This document shows positions 1-12,400 of a stretch of DNA of 62,000 nt, piece after piece (position 1 is the stretch's first letter; every line of letters begins with the position of its first letter). The DNA lies in NCBI GenBank assembly GCA_002633005.1, contig NMRA01000252.1, positions 1,672-63,671 of the forward strand, given 5' to 3'. Position numbers and translations under genes: made by a program. The notes under the pieces were generated by a model, which searched no databases, had not been told where the DNA came from, and saw only the letters and a list, made by a program, of their open reading frames with translations. The DNA is from Phoronis australis (taxonomy: Eukaryota > Phoronida > Phoronidae).

Positions 1-502
1 AAAGAGCACTATACTCTCAAATACAAACATGAAATTTGGACAGGATGTAGTTTAGATGCGTGCGCATCTCCTCAAGTTGTTTTGTCGAAGTCAAGGCCAA
101 GTTTTCATGGCGAATTTTCGATCGTCCGGAAGGCCTAATTTTGGTCGGTCGGGAGATTGATGTTTTTCCAGTTGCGCAATATGCCCCCCCGATTTTTAGA
201 TGAGGAATTTATCACTCTTTTAATTGGTAATTATTTCATTTCCAGAAATTCTGTCAAACTGCTGCGCATTGGCACTTTTCAAACAGCAGTCGTTAGTTCA
301 CTAAGTCGCCGCATGTCAGCGCCACCATCGGCTACGTTGAAGTTCAATGGCATCGCAACTTCACCGTTCGAAATAAAGTTGTTACAAAGTTTTTGTAGCG
401 TAAATGATGAAATCCTTTATCTTAAGAGTGATTTGTTTTCCCAAATGGTCTTTTGTCTACTTTCTGATGTTTTTTGCCATGATACGATCTAATGGTACAT
501 GG

Positions 503-570
503 GTGGCACCCAGCACTGAAAAAAGTGAGGGAGCTATAGCCTCCCCCAGCCCCCTGTCACTGTCAGGCAA
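503..570. mobile_element. Copy 1 of a small GC-rich hairpin element (MITE-like)
   Basis: The run begins GGGTGGCACCCAGCACTGAA and continues with a C-rich/G-rich self-complementary core around GCTATAGC. Two related copies are at about 33650-33714 and 58316-58382. This copy is the most diverged and its right end is weak. Confidence 0.5.
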
Positions 571-595
571 TGATGTGTTGCCCATGTAGTAGTAT

Positions 596-755
596 TCAGG
601 GGCAGATCTAGGATTTTTAAATAGGAGGGGGGGCAGGGCAGAGTATTACGCAGGATTTTACCCGTAAGATATTTGCACCCTCAAACTGCCAAATGAAATA
701 TGGGAGTTTTAGGGGGGCCACGGGCCAGGCCCCCTTGCCCCCCCAAATCCACCAA
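596..755. mobile_element. Short inverted-repeat element with C/G-rich ends
   Basis: The left end reads GGCAGATCTAGGATTTTTAA followed by a G run. The right end, read in reverse complement, is GGTGGATTTGGGGGGGCAAG. A related element with similar ends (GGCAGATTTAG and GGCGGATCCAGGATTTTGAG) is at about 60355-60515. This looks like a non-autonomous DNA transposon family, but I cannot assign a superfamily. Confidence 0.45.
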
Positions 756-1520
756 TGTGATCTTGTGATTTGATGTGAACTTTCCTCCTAGCTCAGATGT
801 ATTTATTTCTGAGCTGATGTGGTGTCTTTGCTCTTTACCTTTTAAGCTGTGTAATCCATTGTTTTCAACAAACATGATGAGCCTGTTCTCATGATAACAA
901 CACACTTAAAACAGCAATATCTCTGTAGAAATCGATCCAAAATTTATGTAATACACACCACCATGTTTGTCTCAATGAGACGAATCTTTTTATATGCAGC
1001 ACATGTATATTCTTTTATTTTTTACGAAATTAGGTAAAAGGCAGATATTTTACGCATTATCGTCGCGTTTCAACGGCCATTTTCTCTTCAACCGCTCATC
1101 CAATTTTTCTGATTTTTGCACCATTTCATTTCTCACACCAAGGGCTTTTCAGAAATGTATGACACATGGGTATTGTAAAAAAAAATTGAAAAACGCTGTC
1201 CTCCCTACTAATTATCGCTCTTCAAACGTTCATAAAAAGTCAACGGCTTAATGGATTTTGTTAATTTTTTTTGTTTGACTCTGTTTTTGATGTTTTATTA
1301 AATCAATGCATTTTTAAATATTAAATAAGAATTTGAAATTTTTTGTCACGTCCCTACTATAATCTATAGTCTATGGTGGAATTCGCCTAGAGCAATAAGA
1401 TAAACTTAAAGCATGCCCAGGCCTGTTCAAATGGAGACTAGTTTTGATCTTTGAAACAGAGGAAAATAATATAGTCTTTTTTACAGAATTAATAAATAAA
1501 TGACTTTAAATTATACAAAC

Positions 1521-1784
1521 CACGTGTTGACATGCATCTAAGGGCGACAGTTTCTGAGCTTCTACCAAAAACTTTTCGTCGGTCAACTTCATTTCGAACT
1601 TCGTCTTCGAGTTTAAAACTGTCGTCGAAGGAGGCACAGATTTTTTCTCTGTTTCCAGAATTTTCGCCTCCAAATTCGAACCAAACAACCATGAAACAAA
1701 GCCAGCATGAACCACTGTAGTGAAAAATAAATATAAAGTTAAAAGCGATAACAAGCAAAGGTTTCGCAGCGACTTCATTGTCAC
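1521..1784 (-). CDS. bmb: First coding exon of a probable brambleberry/KAR5-like nuclear fusion protein (partial, runs off the left edge)
   Basis: The minus-strand frame from the ATG at 1784 encodes 88 codons and ends at a possible donor GTG|gtttgt (intron from 1520). A hydrophobic signal-like segment lies at about residues 6-27 (CLLSLLTLYLFFTTVVHA), followed by FVSWLFG. The last 26 residues contain KFEMKLTDEKFLVEAQKL and then SPLDACQH. From memory of the family, brambleberry (fish), KAR5 (yeast) and GEX1 (plants) share this kind of N-terminal block, with an F-E start, DEKFL, and an LDxCxH motif before a cysteine-rich domain. These proteins act in nuclear envelope fusion after fertilisation. 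The cysteine-rich domain should be in the next exon, beyond position 1. The gtttgt donor is weaker than consensus, and reading through it gives a stop four codons later. The alternative is an unrelated short secreted protein. The family call is moderately confident; a real coding exon is more likely than not. Confidence 0.5.
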
Positions 1785-2763
1785 GCCCGTTTAAATGTCC
1801 CACTTTTCTGTATATGGTCTAAATAATTAATATATTTATGATATACTGTTTAATTTTTCATCTGCAGAGATCAACTAATTTAAAATACTATGAAAAAAGG
1901 TAAATTTTCACAGAAATAATACTTTTAATAGAGAATGTTTTTTCTTTTTGAATTTATTGTCAAGTTAATAATATATTTTCACGATGATCTGTACAAAATA
2001 CAACATCCGGTTGTTGTGTCATGCTGCAGCAAGAAGTCGAAGGGCACTGTCTCACATTTCTGTTTTGGTTGGTGTTGGTGTAAGAGTCTGTGCAATATGC
2101 TTGATATTTAACAAATTCAGGAGGTTATGTGCAAATATATCAAATCAGGCCAAATTTTTAGTCAACTCAACAATACGTAAAAATACTAGTTACAACCCTG
2201 TGGCCTGTGTCTGTGAGTGTGATAGGCTACTTCACTTCAGTACTTGTCTTCAGTAGGCCTACTTGAGAGTTGAGTACGTCAGTACTGGTGCCGTGGTCTG
2301 AGGTTTTGGCAAGCAAAATCATCAATCATAATCAGGAAGCCATCATAGTTTTGGCAATACCCATTGAGCTACCGAGTTAAAAACCAATCGTATGCTAAAA
2401 ATAATGTGGTGCATCTGTACATTCTGTACTGTATCTAAGACCTCTGGCCCTGATGACTCATGGTTTGGACGCCTGGAATACAAGTGGAATAGATTTGAAG
2501 CGAGAGGTACCAGGTTTGAAACTTGGAACAAGGTGATTTTTCACTTTTCTGGGGCCCCACGTTGAGTGCCGGTTCGTTCACGTTGATCCTGACTAGCTTG
2601 GCATTTGAGTCCATGGTAAAAGTAGTAAAGTAACAAGAAATAATTTCTCAAAGCACAGACAAGAACATGTTTTGCAGTTGTATTCTGTTGCAATAATGAC
2701 CCCAACTGGCTTAATTCGTGGCTGAAATCTGTTACATATGTCTACAGGTGATACTGGCTGATA
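1785..2763. promoter_or_regulatory. Intergenic region between divergent start codons (possible shared promoter)
   Basis: This 979-bp stretch separates the ATG of the minus-strand brambleberry-like exon (1784) from the plus-strand SHPRH ATG (2764). No coding sequence is recognisable. It should contain both 5' UTRs and promoters, assuming no upstream non-coding exons. I see no clear TATA box or CpG-rich core, so transcription starts cannot be placed. Confidence 0.35.
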
Positions 2764-3442
2764 ATGGTGAAAAGAAAACAGGGTGCACCAAGCAAATGTG
2801 ATGAAGACAAGCGCCAACGGGCAACATGGTCCATGCGTGATAGTCATAGTCAGGAAGAGACCACAAGTTATGCATTATCGAGTGATAATGGAACAAGTGC
2901 AGGGGATGCTGGGAAAGTTATGGTGACAATGAAAGATAGTGATCAGCTTCACAAAAAATTACAGAAGAGTCAGTTCAGTTTCAGTGTCTATAGTTCTTTA
3001 GAAGCCAAGCCTGGTGACTGGCATTGTCAGCTTGGAACTTTATTCATTCAGTTGGCCACATCAACAGGTGACTACCCAGTGCTGCCTCCTGTGGACCAGT
3101 ATTGGGCATATGTTAGTTTAGAGCCTGGTGAAAGTTTTGTGTATTTTGATTTGGACACGGAAACTGGAAAATTTAAAGGGAAAAGAAAAGGTGTGGCATC
3201 TAAATATGAATTCTACAGCGCTAAATTTTCTTTACCCTTCAATGCTCTGAGGAGTCTACAGCCTAAACAGTGTGTCAAGGTGGTTCAGTCTAGCTACTCA
3301 CCATCCTCGGGTCAGCTCATATGTACTGTCCACCTATTGGAGGGAGGTCTTCACAAACTGAAGTTTGACTCTGAAGCACCAAGGCAAAAAAATGCTTCGC
3401 GCATTCAACTAATGGAACATTTCTTCAACATTCCTTCTCCAG
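2764..3442 (+). CDS. SHPRH: SHPRH exon 1: N-terminal region and start codon
   Basis: It starts at ATG 2764 ([11 protein letters not shown]) and ends at CCAG|gtgatc in phase 1. The first 60 residues are basic and polar and look disordered. The rest is a folded N-terminal region (for example [20 protein letters not shown]) that precedes the helicase. Open reading continues into the intron to 3498, but the next exon joins only from 3442. Confidence 0.85.
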
Positions 3443-6400
3443 GTGATCAAACTTACACTAGACTTTTCGTTGTTTTATTCACATGCAAAATTTGCTGACT
3501 TTGCCTCTACTGTGTTTCTGTTGTACCAAATGCAATACTTTTTGTGTTTCAGCTTGATGCCCTTGAAGAGGCAGTCTCGTGTTGTAAACATAATTTTTGT
3601 TTTGTGATATGGAAATATTTTGATTGACTCTTATAGCGGAACTGATTACTACTCCTGCTAAATAGTCTCATTGCTTGCAGTGCCATGTATGATCTCTAAA
3701 ATCAGTTTGACACGTCTGCTCAATTTTGTCTGGTAATCATGAAGTACGAAGAATTCATTGAAGGCCTCTAATTGTTTTTGTCAGAGAGGTGTTAAAGTTG
3801 TGCCCTTATTCAGCAACAAATTGCTAAAATCACATGGTGCCTGTTACTTGTTTCTAAATCAATCTGCTATTTATATGTTAATATGGCAAGATTAAGAATT
3901 ATTAGTCTCTTTCACGCCATCTGTTGGTGACATCACGTGACTGTAGTAAAGTCTGAAGTGATTTTTGTCCACTGGTGGTCTCGATTGCTCAGTGGACTAA
4001 AGCATCTGTACAGATAGTAGAAAGTGTGGCATTCAATCCCTGGTCAGGACAGAGATCTTCAGACTAAACTGTATGTCTCAGGACAGAGATCTTCAGACTA
4101 AACTGTATGTCTCAGGACAGAGATCTTCAGACTAAACTGTATGTCTCAGGACAGAGATCTTCGGACTAAACTGTATGTCTCAGGACAGAGATCTTCTGAC
4201 TAAACTGTATGTCTCAGGACAGAGATCTTCAGACTAAACTGTATGTCGCATTACGTGACTAACATATGGCTAATAATTCTTATATTCATATTGTGCTATT
4301 TGTTCACAAACTTTGACCAAGCTTTAAATTTCCAGCTGTGTCTGATGTCCCGCCTAATCGTCACCATGACATCTCCTTGATTTATGAGGCCATTAAGCAG
4401 ATACACTTGAAACAGTTGCCCCAGGTTGTCGTGAATGCTCAACATCCCAGCCTCAATCCTAGTCTACGGCCTTACCAACAGGAGGCAGTCAAGTGGATGT
4501 TGCAGAAAGAAGGATACATGGTGATATCTGATGGTAAGAATAGAATGTCCAAAAGTGCTTCTTTAGCAGATTGTAAACGTCCAAAAATGAAGAATCCAAT
4601 AGAATCTTCTGTTTGAGACTTTGGACATCAGCCTCACACTTTTGGGGTGCCTCACGTCAATGAAAATAACATGCTGCTGAAGAAGTTGTGCTTAGTTTTG
4701 TGTTTCTGGTTNTTCAGACTAAACTGTATGTCTCAGGACAGAGATCTTCAGACTAAACTGTATGTCTCAGGACAGAGATCTTCAGACTAAACTATATGTC
4801 GCATTACGTGACTAACATATGGCTAATAATTCTTATATTCATATTGTGCTATTTGTTCGCAAACTTTGACCAAGCTTTAAATTTCCAGCTGTGTCTGATG
4901 TCCCGCCTAGTCATCACCATGACATCTCCTTGATTTATGAGGCCATTAAGCAGATACACTTGAAACAGTTGCCCCAGGTTGTCGTGAATGCTCAACATCC
5001 CAGCCTCAATCCTAGTCTACGGCCTTACCAACAAGAGGCAGTCAAGTGGATGTTGCAGAAAGAAGGATACATGGTGATATCTGATGGTAAGAATAGAATG
5101 TCCAAAAGTGCTTCTTTAGCAGATTGTAAACGTCCAAAAATGAAGAATCCAATAGAATCTTCTGTTTGAGACTTTGGACATCAGCCTCACACTTTTGGGG
5201 TGCCTCACGTCAATGAAAATAACATGCTGCTGAAGAAGTTGTGCTTAGTTTTGTGTTTCTGGTTATAAATTTAGGTCTTCTATGAGGTTGTCATTGAAAA
5301 GTATGACATGCCTGCGAGTGACTTTAGAGTGTCCTTGTTAAAGATATGTTGAGCTATGCTTTGGTGGCTCAAAAATGACTTCATAGTAAAGATAAATAAG
5401 GATGTAGCAGATTAAATAGAGATCTTTAGATTCCATGAAAAACTGTCATGTTTACTTTAACTTTACGACATTAATTTAAGGCAGCAAATATAAAAACAAA
5501 AGGTTTCTATGCATAAGATGGCTAACAAACGCAAATTGAAAATTTTTCGTTAATATGATATTTTGTCATTTAAGCACCTTGACAATCAAGATTTGAAATA
5601 AAGTGGCTCCTGTAATTAATTGGAGATTTGACTTTTGACAATGATTTTAGAATTAGTCAGAATTTACTTCTCCAGTTGCGTAGCTGCCTTGCCTCCTGAG
5701 TCTGGCTCAGTCATATGTGTTGTACATGTGTGTGGCAGGACAGCCAGCTCTGACCCAGCAGTGCAGACAGTAAAATATTTCTAATTTGTGGTGGAGAAAC
5801 TGCCTACAGTGTGGATAACTGTACTCATCTGCCAGTTTTGGCACGCATTTTGCTCATCACTTTAAATTCATCAAATATCAGCATTACTTTTGAGGCACAA
5901 GTAAAAGTACTGATAGTGTGAAACTCACATTTCATGGAGCACTGTTGCTTTTACTTTTTAATTGGAACTACTAGTAAGCGTAAAAGTAAAAGACATATTA
6001 TACTTAAAAATATTTAGTTTTCTGTTAAGGATACAAACCTTATTCATTAAAAATGGCAGTTTTTACAATATTTCACATGTCTAGCAAAACACCTTTTCTT
6101 CATTCTTGGGGAAGTTCAAATACGAAATATATATATCATGTAGCGAGAAAAAATAGATTTAGCAGAACTACCTTGGAACCGCACAACTGTAAGGAAATTT
6201 GTTTACTTTTTATGCTATGTCAAAGATTACAGGACTGTCACTCAAATCGAATTTCCTGGCGCCAGGCATAGAGCAGTTTCATTCATCAAGTGGCCATGAT
6301 ATTTGAGTCAACGAGGTGAACATAGCATAGAACGATACCACGCAAAGCGCAAATAAAACATGAATTTTATACGGAGAGATTTGTGCGTCTGTTGCATACA

Positions 6401-9400
6401 ATTATTGAGAATGAATGCCCTGAATCCGAGTGTGAACCGTCTCTGTGACTTAGTATTCACTAACACAACCAGTTGCTAAAAAAGATAAATCCTCCCTGAA
6501 ATTCGTTAATTTGACCGGTAATTTGACATTTCGCTGTTTCGATCTCGTGCTCATGGGGAGCTTTAATCACCGACTCGATTTCTATTGTACTTGGTTTCTT
6601 GATATCATTCTCCCTGGTGCATGGTGTGTATACAATGAACTGTTGCTTTACTTATTGCTGACTCCGCCTTCTGACCTAGATAATGCAAGGTACAAGAAAC
6701 TCCACGTATAAAATTAAAACATTTTAGTGATAATTAAGTTAAATACGCACTACAAATTCAGTTGACATTGCAAGTGAATATTGAAATAGCGAAGATTGTT
6801 AAGACACGTATAGGTTGTATTGAACAAAAACAAGTTTTCACTGAATAATTGGCCAAAGACCTTGAGATTTTCACGTCTTACAGCGTTTTCTCAGCTTTGG
6901 CAAATTGACTTAATTTGAAGTTAGGAACACGAGTTCTCGAAAACGGCTTGGTGAATTTCGCTGAAACTTTCCAAACTTGATATTTATTCATCAATTTCAA
7001 AAATGCTGTTAGTATTTTCGACAGGCCACATTTTTGTGTAATGTAACGAAGACAAATACGACTGTTATTTTTTATTTTATACTTCAAGGTTTGTGACTTA
7101 ATTTGTCATAGATAGCAAACTGAAAGACTAATCGAAAATTCCTAACTGCGTTTTTGAGATAACTGGTGAAGTTTTCGTTAAAAAAAGGTTTCATTAAAAG
7201 CAACCGAGAGGTTATTTTACTATGAATTCTGACTTAAAAAGTGTTAATGTAGTAATAATAATGGCACATAAAATTAAAACATATTTTTATAATCCCTGAT
7301 CTTTCAGAAAATATTTACTAGTTGACAAAGCCTGGTTGTTTTGACATACAAGTTAGAATGGAGGCCACTACCGTTTGAGATAACGTTAAGCCAAAATGAC
7401 AACTTTGAGGTCCATTCCGACTGCAGTATACACCTTAGAAAACACGAAGTGTTGCCTTGTTGTTTTAACATACCGGTATTAAATCAAACACATTCAACAC
7501 TCACTATTGTGTGAAACAGGCTAATTCAAAATCTGTAGTTAGTTACACCGCTTCAGCTGCACTCATTATTGCTTTAAAGTGGAACTTGCATGCTAAATTC
7601 TTTATCTCTGTGATTGCTTGGTTAAAATTAAATAGAAATACAACATATATCAAGCGACATGTGAGTACGAAGTATGTTGAAAATTGCCAAATGTTTTTAA
7701 GAATGAGTTTTATGTCAAAAATGATCTGCCATAAATCATTCACAACCGTGTCCAGTAAGTATCGTGGTGTTGGTGCGGGCTATGTGAACCCCCATGGTGT
7801 GTCATTAGTGCAAAAGTCACCTATTTGCAGAATTTTTTGTTTTCATATTTACAAGTGTCAGTGAATACAACTACACTTTTTAGCATAGTTCAAATAGCAT
7901 CGTTTAGTTCCTGATATACTTTAGCATAGATAGGAGCATGCAAATACCTCTTCAGGGTTTGAAATTACAATTACTGTTGTGGTATGTTTTCAGATGCCTT
8001 ACCAGTGCCAAGTCTACATCCCCTGTATCAGACTGTAACTACCTTGGATGCACAGACCCTCTATTATAATAAGTTTGCAGGAATGTAAGAAGGATTTTAT
8101 TTTTAACTTTGGAAAAACAGTCCACAGAGCTTGGCATAAATATGTCGGTATTTTGAAAATGCAAGTGCTCATTTCGCAGTAATGACTCGCTAAGACAAAA
8201 CCTGCAGTCAGCTGGTAACTACGCAAAAGTTAATTAATTTTTACTTTACTTTATAGATATCAGATATTTTGTGAATTATATCATTAGAAAGCTTATGAAT
8301 TGGTCTTTGTGGTTATATGTTTGTTGTCAGTAAATGAAATAAAACGAAGCTAAAGGAGCGAAGTGAACATTTATCTTTTTTGTGAATGAACAGCCATTTC
8401 TGCTTGATGTACATGGGGTACCTATTTTGTGTGCATGTGTTGGGAATGGTCCCTTCTGATTGATGATGAACAGTTGTGACTTCCACCTGTTTAATTCCTA
8501 TAATATTATGAGAGCATGATCGGGTGTGTGCGTGGAGACTTGGGGATTTTTACCAAGCTGCTAGCCAAAATCTTGGGTCACAGTGCATCCTGCATGTCTC
8601 TCAAATCAAGTCTTGAAGTCATACGAGATGTGTGTGTTGTATCTAGTCTCTGGTGTTACTGTGCAGAGAGTTCAGAATTATAGTCTGACCTGAAATGGTG
8701 TTTTTGCGTATGTCTGCATGCTGTAGTTGTTCTCTGGAAATTGTGTTTTAAGTTATAATCTCTTGCAGGGGTCCCACATTTTAAGAGTCAGTTTTGTCCT
8801 CCGAATAACAGACATCAAATTAGTTCTCAAAAACTGGGACCCCTGTAAGGACTATTGCTGTGTTTCATCTGTCCAGGCAGAGAATCTTTTCGTCACCTTT
8901 CTTCTCCCTGAACTGGAATATCTTGTAACTTATCTTGGCTGTACCCATGGTATACTACTATCTTAAGAATGATTTAATGGTGTTGAAATCTAAAAAAATT
9001 AATGTGAAGAGTAATTGTCTCAGCACAGATTTAAACTTTTTGAAATAGTTTGTTGGGTGCCTAATTCAATTATTTTTTGGTATTTTGTCAGGAGTTTTTG
9101 CCACATCCTCCTATATTTTAGACTTGTAAGGGATAAACCCTTTGCGAAGGTGTCTCCTCCTGGGGGAGTTTTGGCAGATGAAATGGGCTTGGGCAAAACA
9201 ATTGAGGTGCTGTCTTGCATACTGACTCACCAGCGGACTGATCTACCCCAGCGTGACAGGCGAACTCCTGGAGCGGAACTTGTCATTCCACCCTATTTGG
9301 CCACAGACACCAACTCAAAGAGCGGTACTTCAGTTTCAATGAGTGACTCCACAGTTTCGACCTGTGACTATCAAGTTTCAACCAGTGACTGTTCAGTTTC

Positions 9401-12400
9401 AAACTGTAAAACTTGTACATGCTTGGATATCAACTGTGATCACATTGATCCAGTTAAAACAAACAGCTGTGATGGAAATGTTTTACACAATGTGGAACTT
9501 CTCAAATCAACAGCAGAAGATAAGCCGTTACTTAATCCTGATGCAAAAATAGGTTACAGCTCACAAAACATGGAGAGTGCTTGTATATCAGCTGATGTTT
9601 CATTGAAAGCGAGTTGTGAACTCGAGCCCAAGCCTAACACTAGCAGTGGTGTCTCGTGTGTGGTCAGACAGACAAATGGTAACCTGAGATTAGAGTGTGT
9701 CTGTGGCAAAGATCAGTGTGAAGACGATAACAAGAGTCGTATTCAGTGTACTAACTGTGGTCTACTGCAGCATCCAGACTGTGTTCACTATGACATCAAT
9801 GATCCGTACAGGGGACCTTTCAGATGTCCGCACTGCCATGTCACTGAGGTAACTAGGCTGACTAGCTATCTTTTTGTAGCGTAGTTTTAAGTATGGTAAT
9901 GCAGTTTGTCTGTAGCCTTCTAGTTCTGTCAGGTTTGTGTTGAACATTCAAACTGCCGTGAATTTCTTATCTCAAGGATATTTATTAAGTTCTTGTTTTG
10001 ACTCGGTTTTATCAAGTATGCAAAAGGTGGCTACCATTCAATGCTTTCTCTTTTGGTCAAAATATTCAACAGTCTATATTTTTCTGGTCCCATACATTTG
10101 AATTTTAGTGGATAATGTTTCTCAAAAGTCAACCTTACTGTTATGAGCATCGTGTTGTCTGCTGGTTCTCAATAAAAACATTAATTTGTATGATTTGCAG
10201 TTGCTTTAGCATTGCATTCAATCAGTCTAACATGACTTTACCCCTCAATGTCTGATCTACATTACAGCTGCCACCTTGATTGTGGCACCTCAGTCTATAT
10301 GACCAGTGACTCTCAAATGTAGCCCTTGGTTGACCTATATTGCTGGCCCCCATTACCTCAGTTGCCACACTGATTGTAGCACGTCAGTCTATATGACCTA
10401 CTAGTCACTACTCCAATCCTCAATGTCTGACCTGTATTACAGGCCCCCATCCCCTCGGCCGCCACCCTGATCGTGGCACCTCAGTCTATTTGTTACCAGT
10501 GGACTGAAGAGATCAGGAAGCATGTGAAGAAAGAGCGGCTCAAAGTGTTTGTAAGTGTTAACCCTGATTACTCACATTGTGTACTAGACTTAGTTAATAC
10601 CTTGTTGCATATATAGTGTTAACCCTGATTACTCACATTGTCCACTAGACTTAGTTAATACCTTGTTGCATATATAGTGTTAACCCTGATTACTCACATT
10701 GTCCACTAGACTTAGTTAATACCTTGTTGCATATATAGTGTTAACCCTGATTACTCACATTGTGTACTAGACTTAGTTAATACCTTGTTGCATATATAGT
10801 GTTAACCCTGATTACTCACATTGTGTACTAGACTTAGTTAATATACCTTGTTGCATATTTTGGTCATCTCAACCTTCACACCTTTACTGCTATTTTTCCT
10901 GATCACTGGTTTCACCAAACCTAGAAATATAATAATTACTTAATAGTTGATATGTTTAATGTGTATATCATAAATCAGAAAACTAATTGAAGATGTCATC
11001 ATGCAGACATCTCTTTAATCTCTGGACAGGTTTATACTGGGGTACATAATCAAGGCTTCATACAGCCACAGACACTGGCTGACCATGATATAGTGATCAC
11101 AGCATATGAGACTCTGAGGTCAGAGGTCAATTATGTGGACTTGCCCCACTGCAACAGTAAGTGAATACAGATGGCACATCTCACTTGATAAAGTCTGAAT
11201 CACTGGTGTTAACCATGACTCACGTACATTTGCATAGTAAACAGTTGAAGATTAGTGTTCAAAGTTTGTTGTTACTTGAGCTTACACAGTAATTATATAG
11301 AAATGAATCAAATACTGGACTCGCATTCAGTGACATTTCATCTACATCTGTCATTGCAAAGTAATGGTTGCTGACAATTGGAATTAAATATCTTAAAGAG
11401 GATTATTTTATTAACAAAGTTTCCAAATCATAATTCAAAAGCTGTAGGTCCGTGATTGCATCGCCGTGATTAGAAAGCATTAGGTTTGTCAGAGTTTCAC
11501 CATAATTTGCCGTCAGTTTTTTTTGCCTTCTAGAAGTTTTTGTCTATTGCCAGTTAGTAATAAAGAACATGGTCACAGCCAAACTCATTATTTAAAGTAT
11601 ATTTTCAAAGTTTAACTAGTAAAAGACAGTGTTTTAATTAACTGGATGGACTGATTACACAGTCAACATGATTATCTTCAACAAGTATGAACTTGGGATG
11701 GTGACCAGGGGCACCAGCAGTCAACAAACATTAGGTACTTTTAATTTACCAGAGCAAAATGTCCATGTGAGATGGGTGTGCTCCTCACCTCTTGACCAAT
11801 ACTTGCCTAGAAGTAATATCTGTGTTACATCATGAATTTACTAATCTAACTAAAGACGAAATCACTTGCATATGTTAAGTAGGACAGTAAAGAAGAAGTT
11901 GTTGGTTGTCCACAGGTGATGCTGGTCGAAGGTTGCGGCGCCCCAAGCGATTTATGGCTGTACCAAGTCCTATTGTAGCTGTAGAGTGGTGGAGAGTAAG
12001 TGTTTTGTTGTCTGTGATGCATTTTGTTAATTGGGTTCACCATCAAATTTAATTTTTTCTTGAAGAGGTTGGTTACCTTCCTAAACATACCATAGCAAAC
12101 CCCTAGTATTGGAATACTTATTCATTAAATAAATACTCTCTTATTTTGCTACATGTTGCAAACTTGTGATTAATAAGATGTCTTCAGAACAAGTGATGAT
12201 CATTGCAATAACAATAAATAGGAAGTGTCACTATGTACACCACTACATCACTACAATGTCATCATGCCATCCAGCAGGAGAGTTTGTAAAATGAACTTTC
12301 TTGTATGCCACTGCACTTTTTGGCCCAGCCTGTGCGACTGCTTCGAGCTTAAGTTAGGGCTATGTTTTCAGATTTGTCTAGATGAAGCTCAGATGGTGGA

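Larger units (their letters stand above)
1..1520. other. Probable intron 1 of the minus-strand gene; no exon seen
   Basis: No open frame here resembles a known protein. If the exon at 1521-1784 is real, this stretch is the start of its first intron. It holds one copy of a small GC-rich hairpin element (about 503-570) and an imperfect C/G-rich inverted element (about 596-755), listed separately. Confidence 0.4.
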
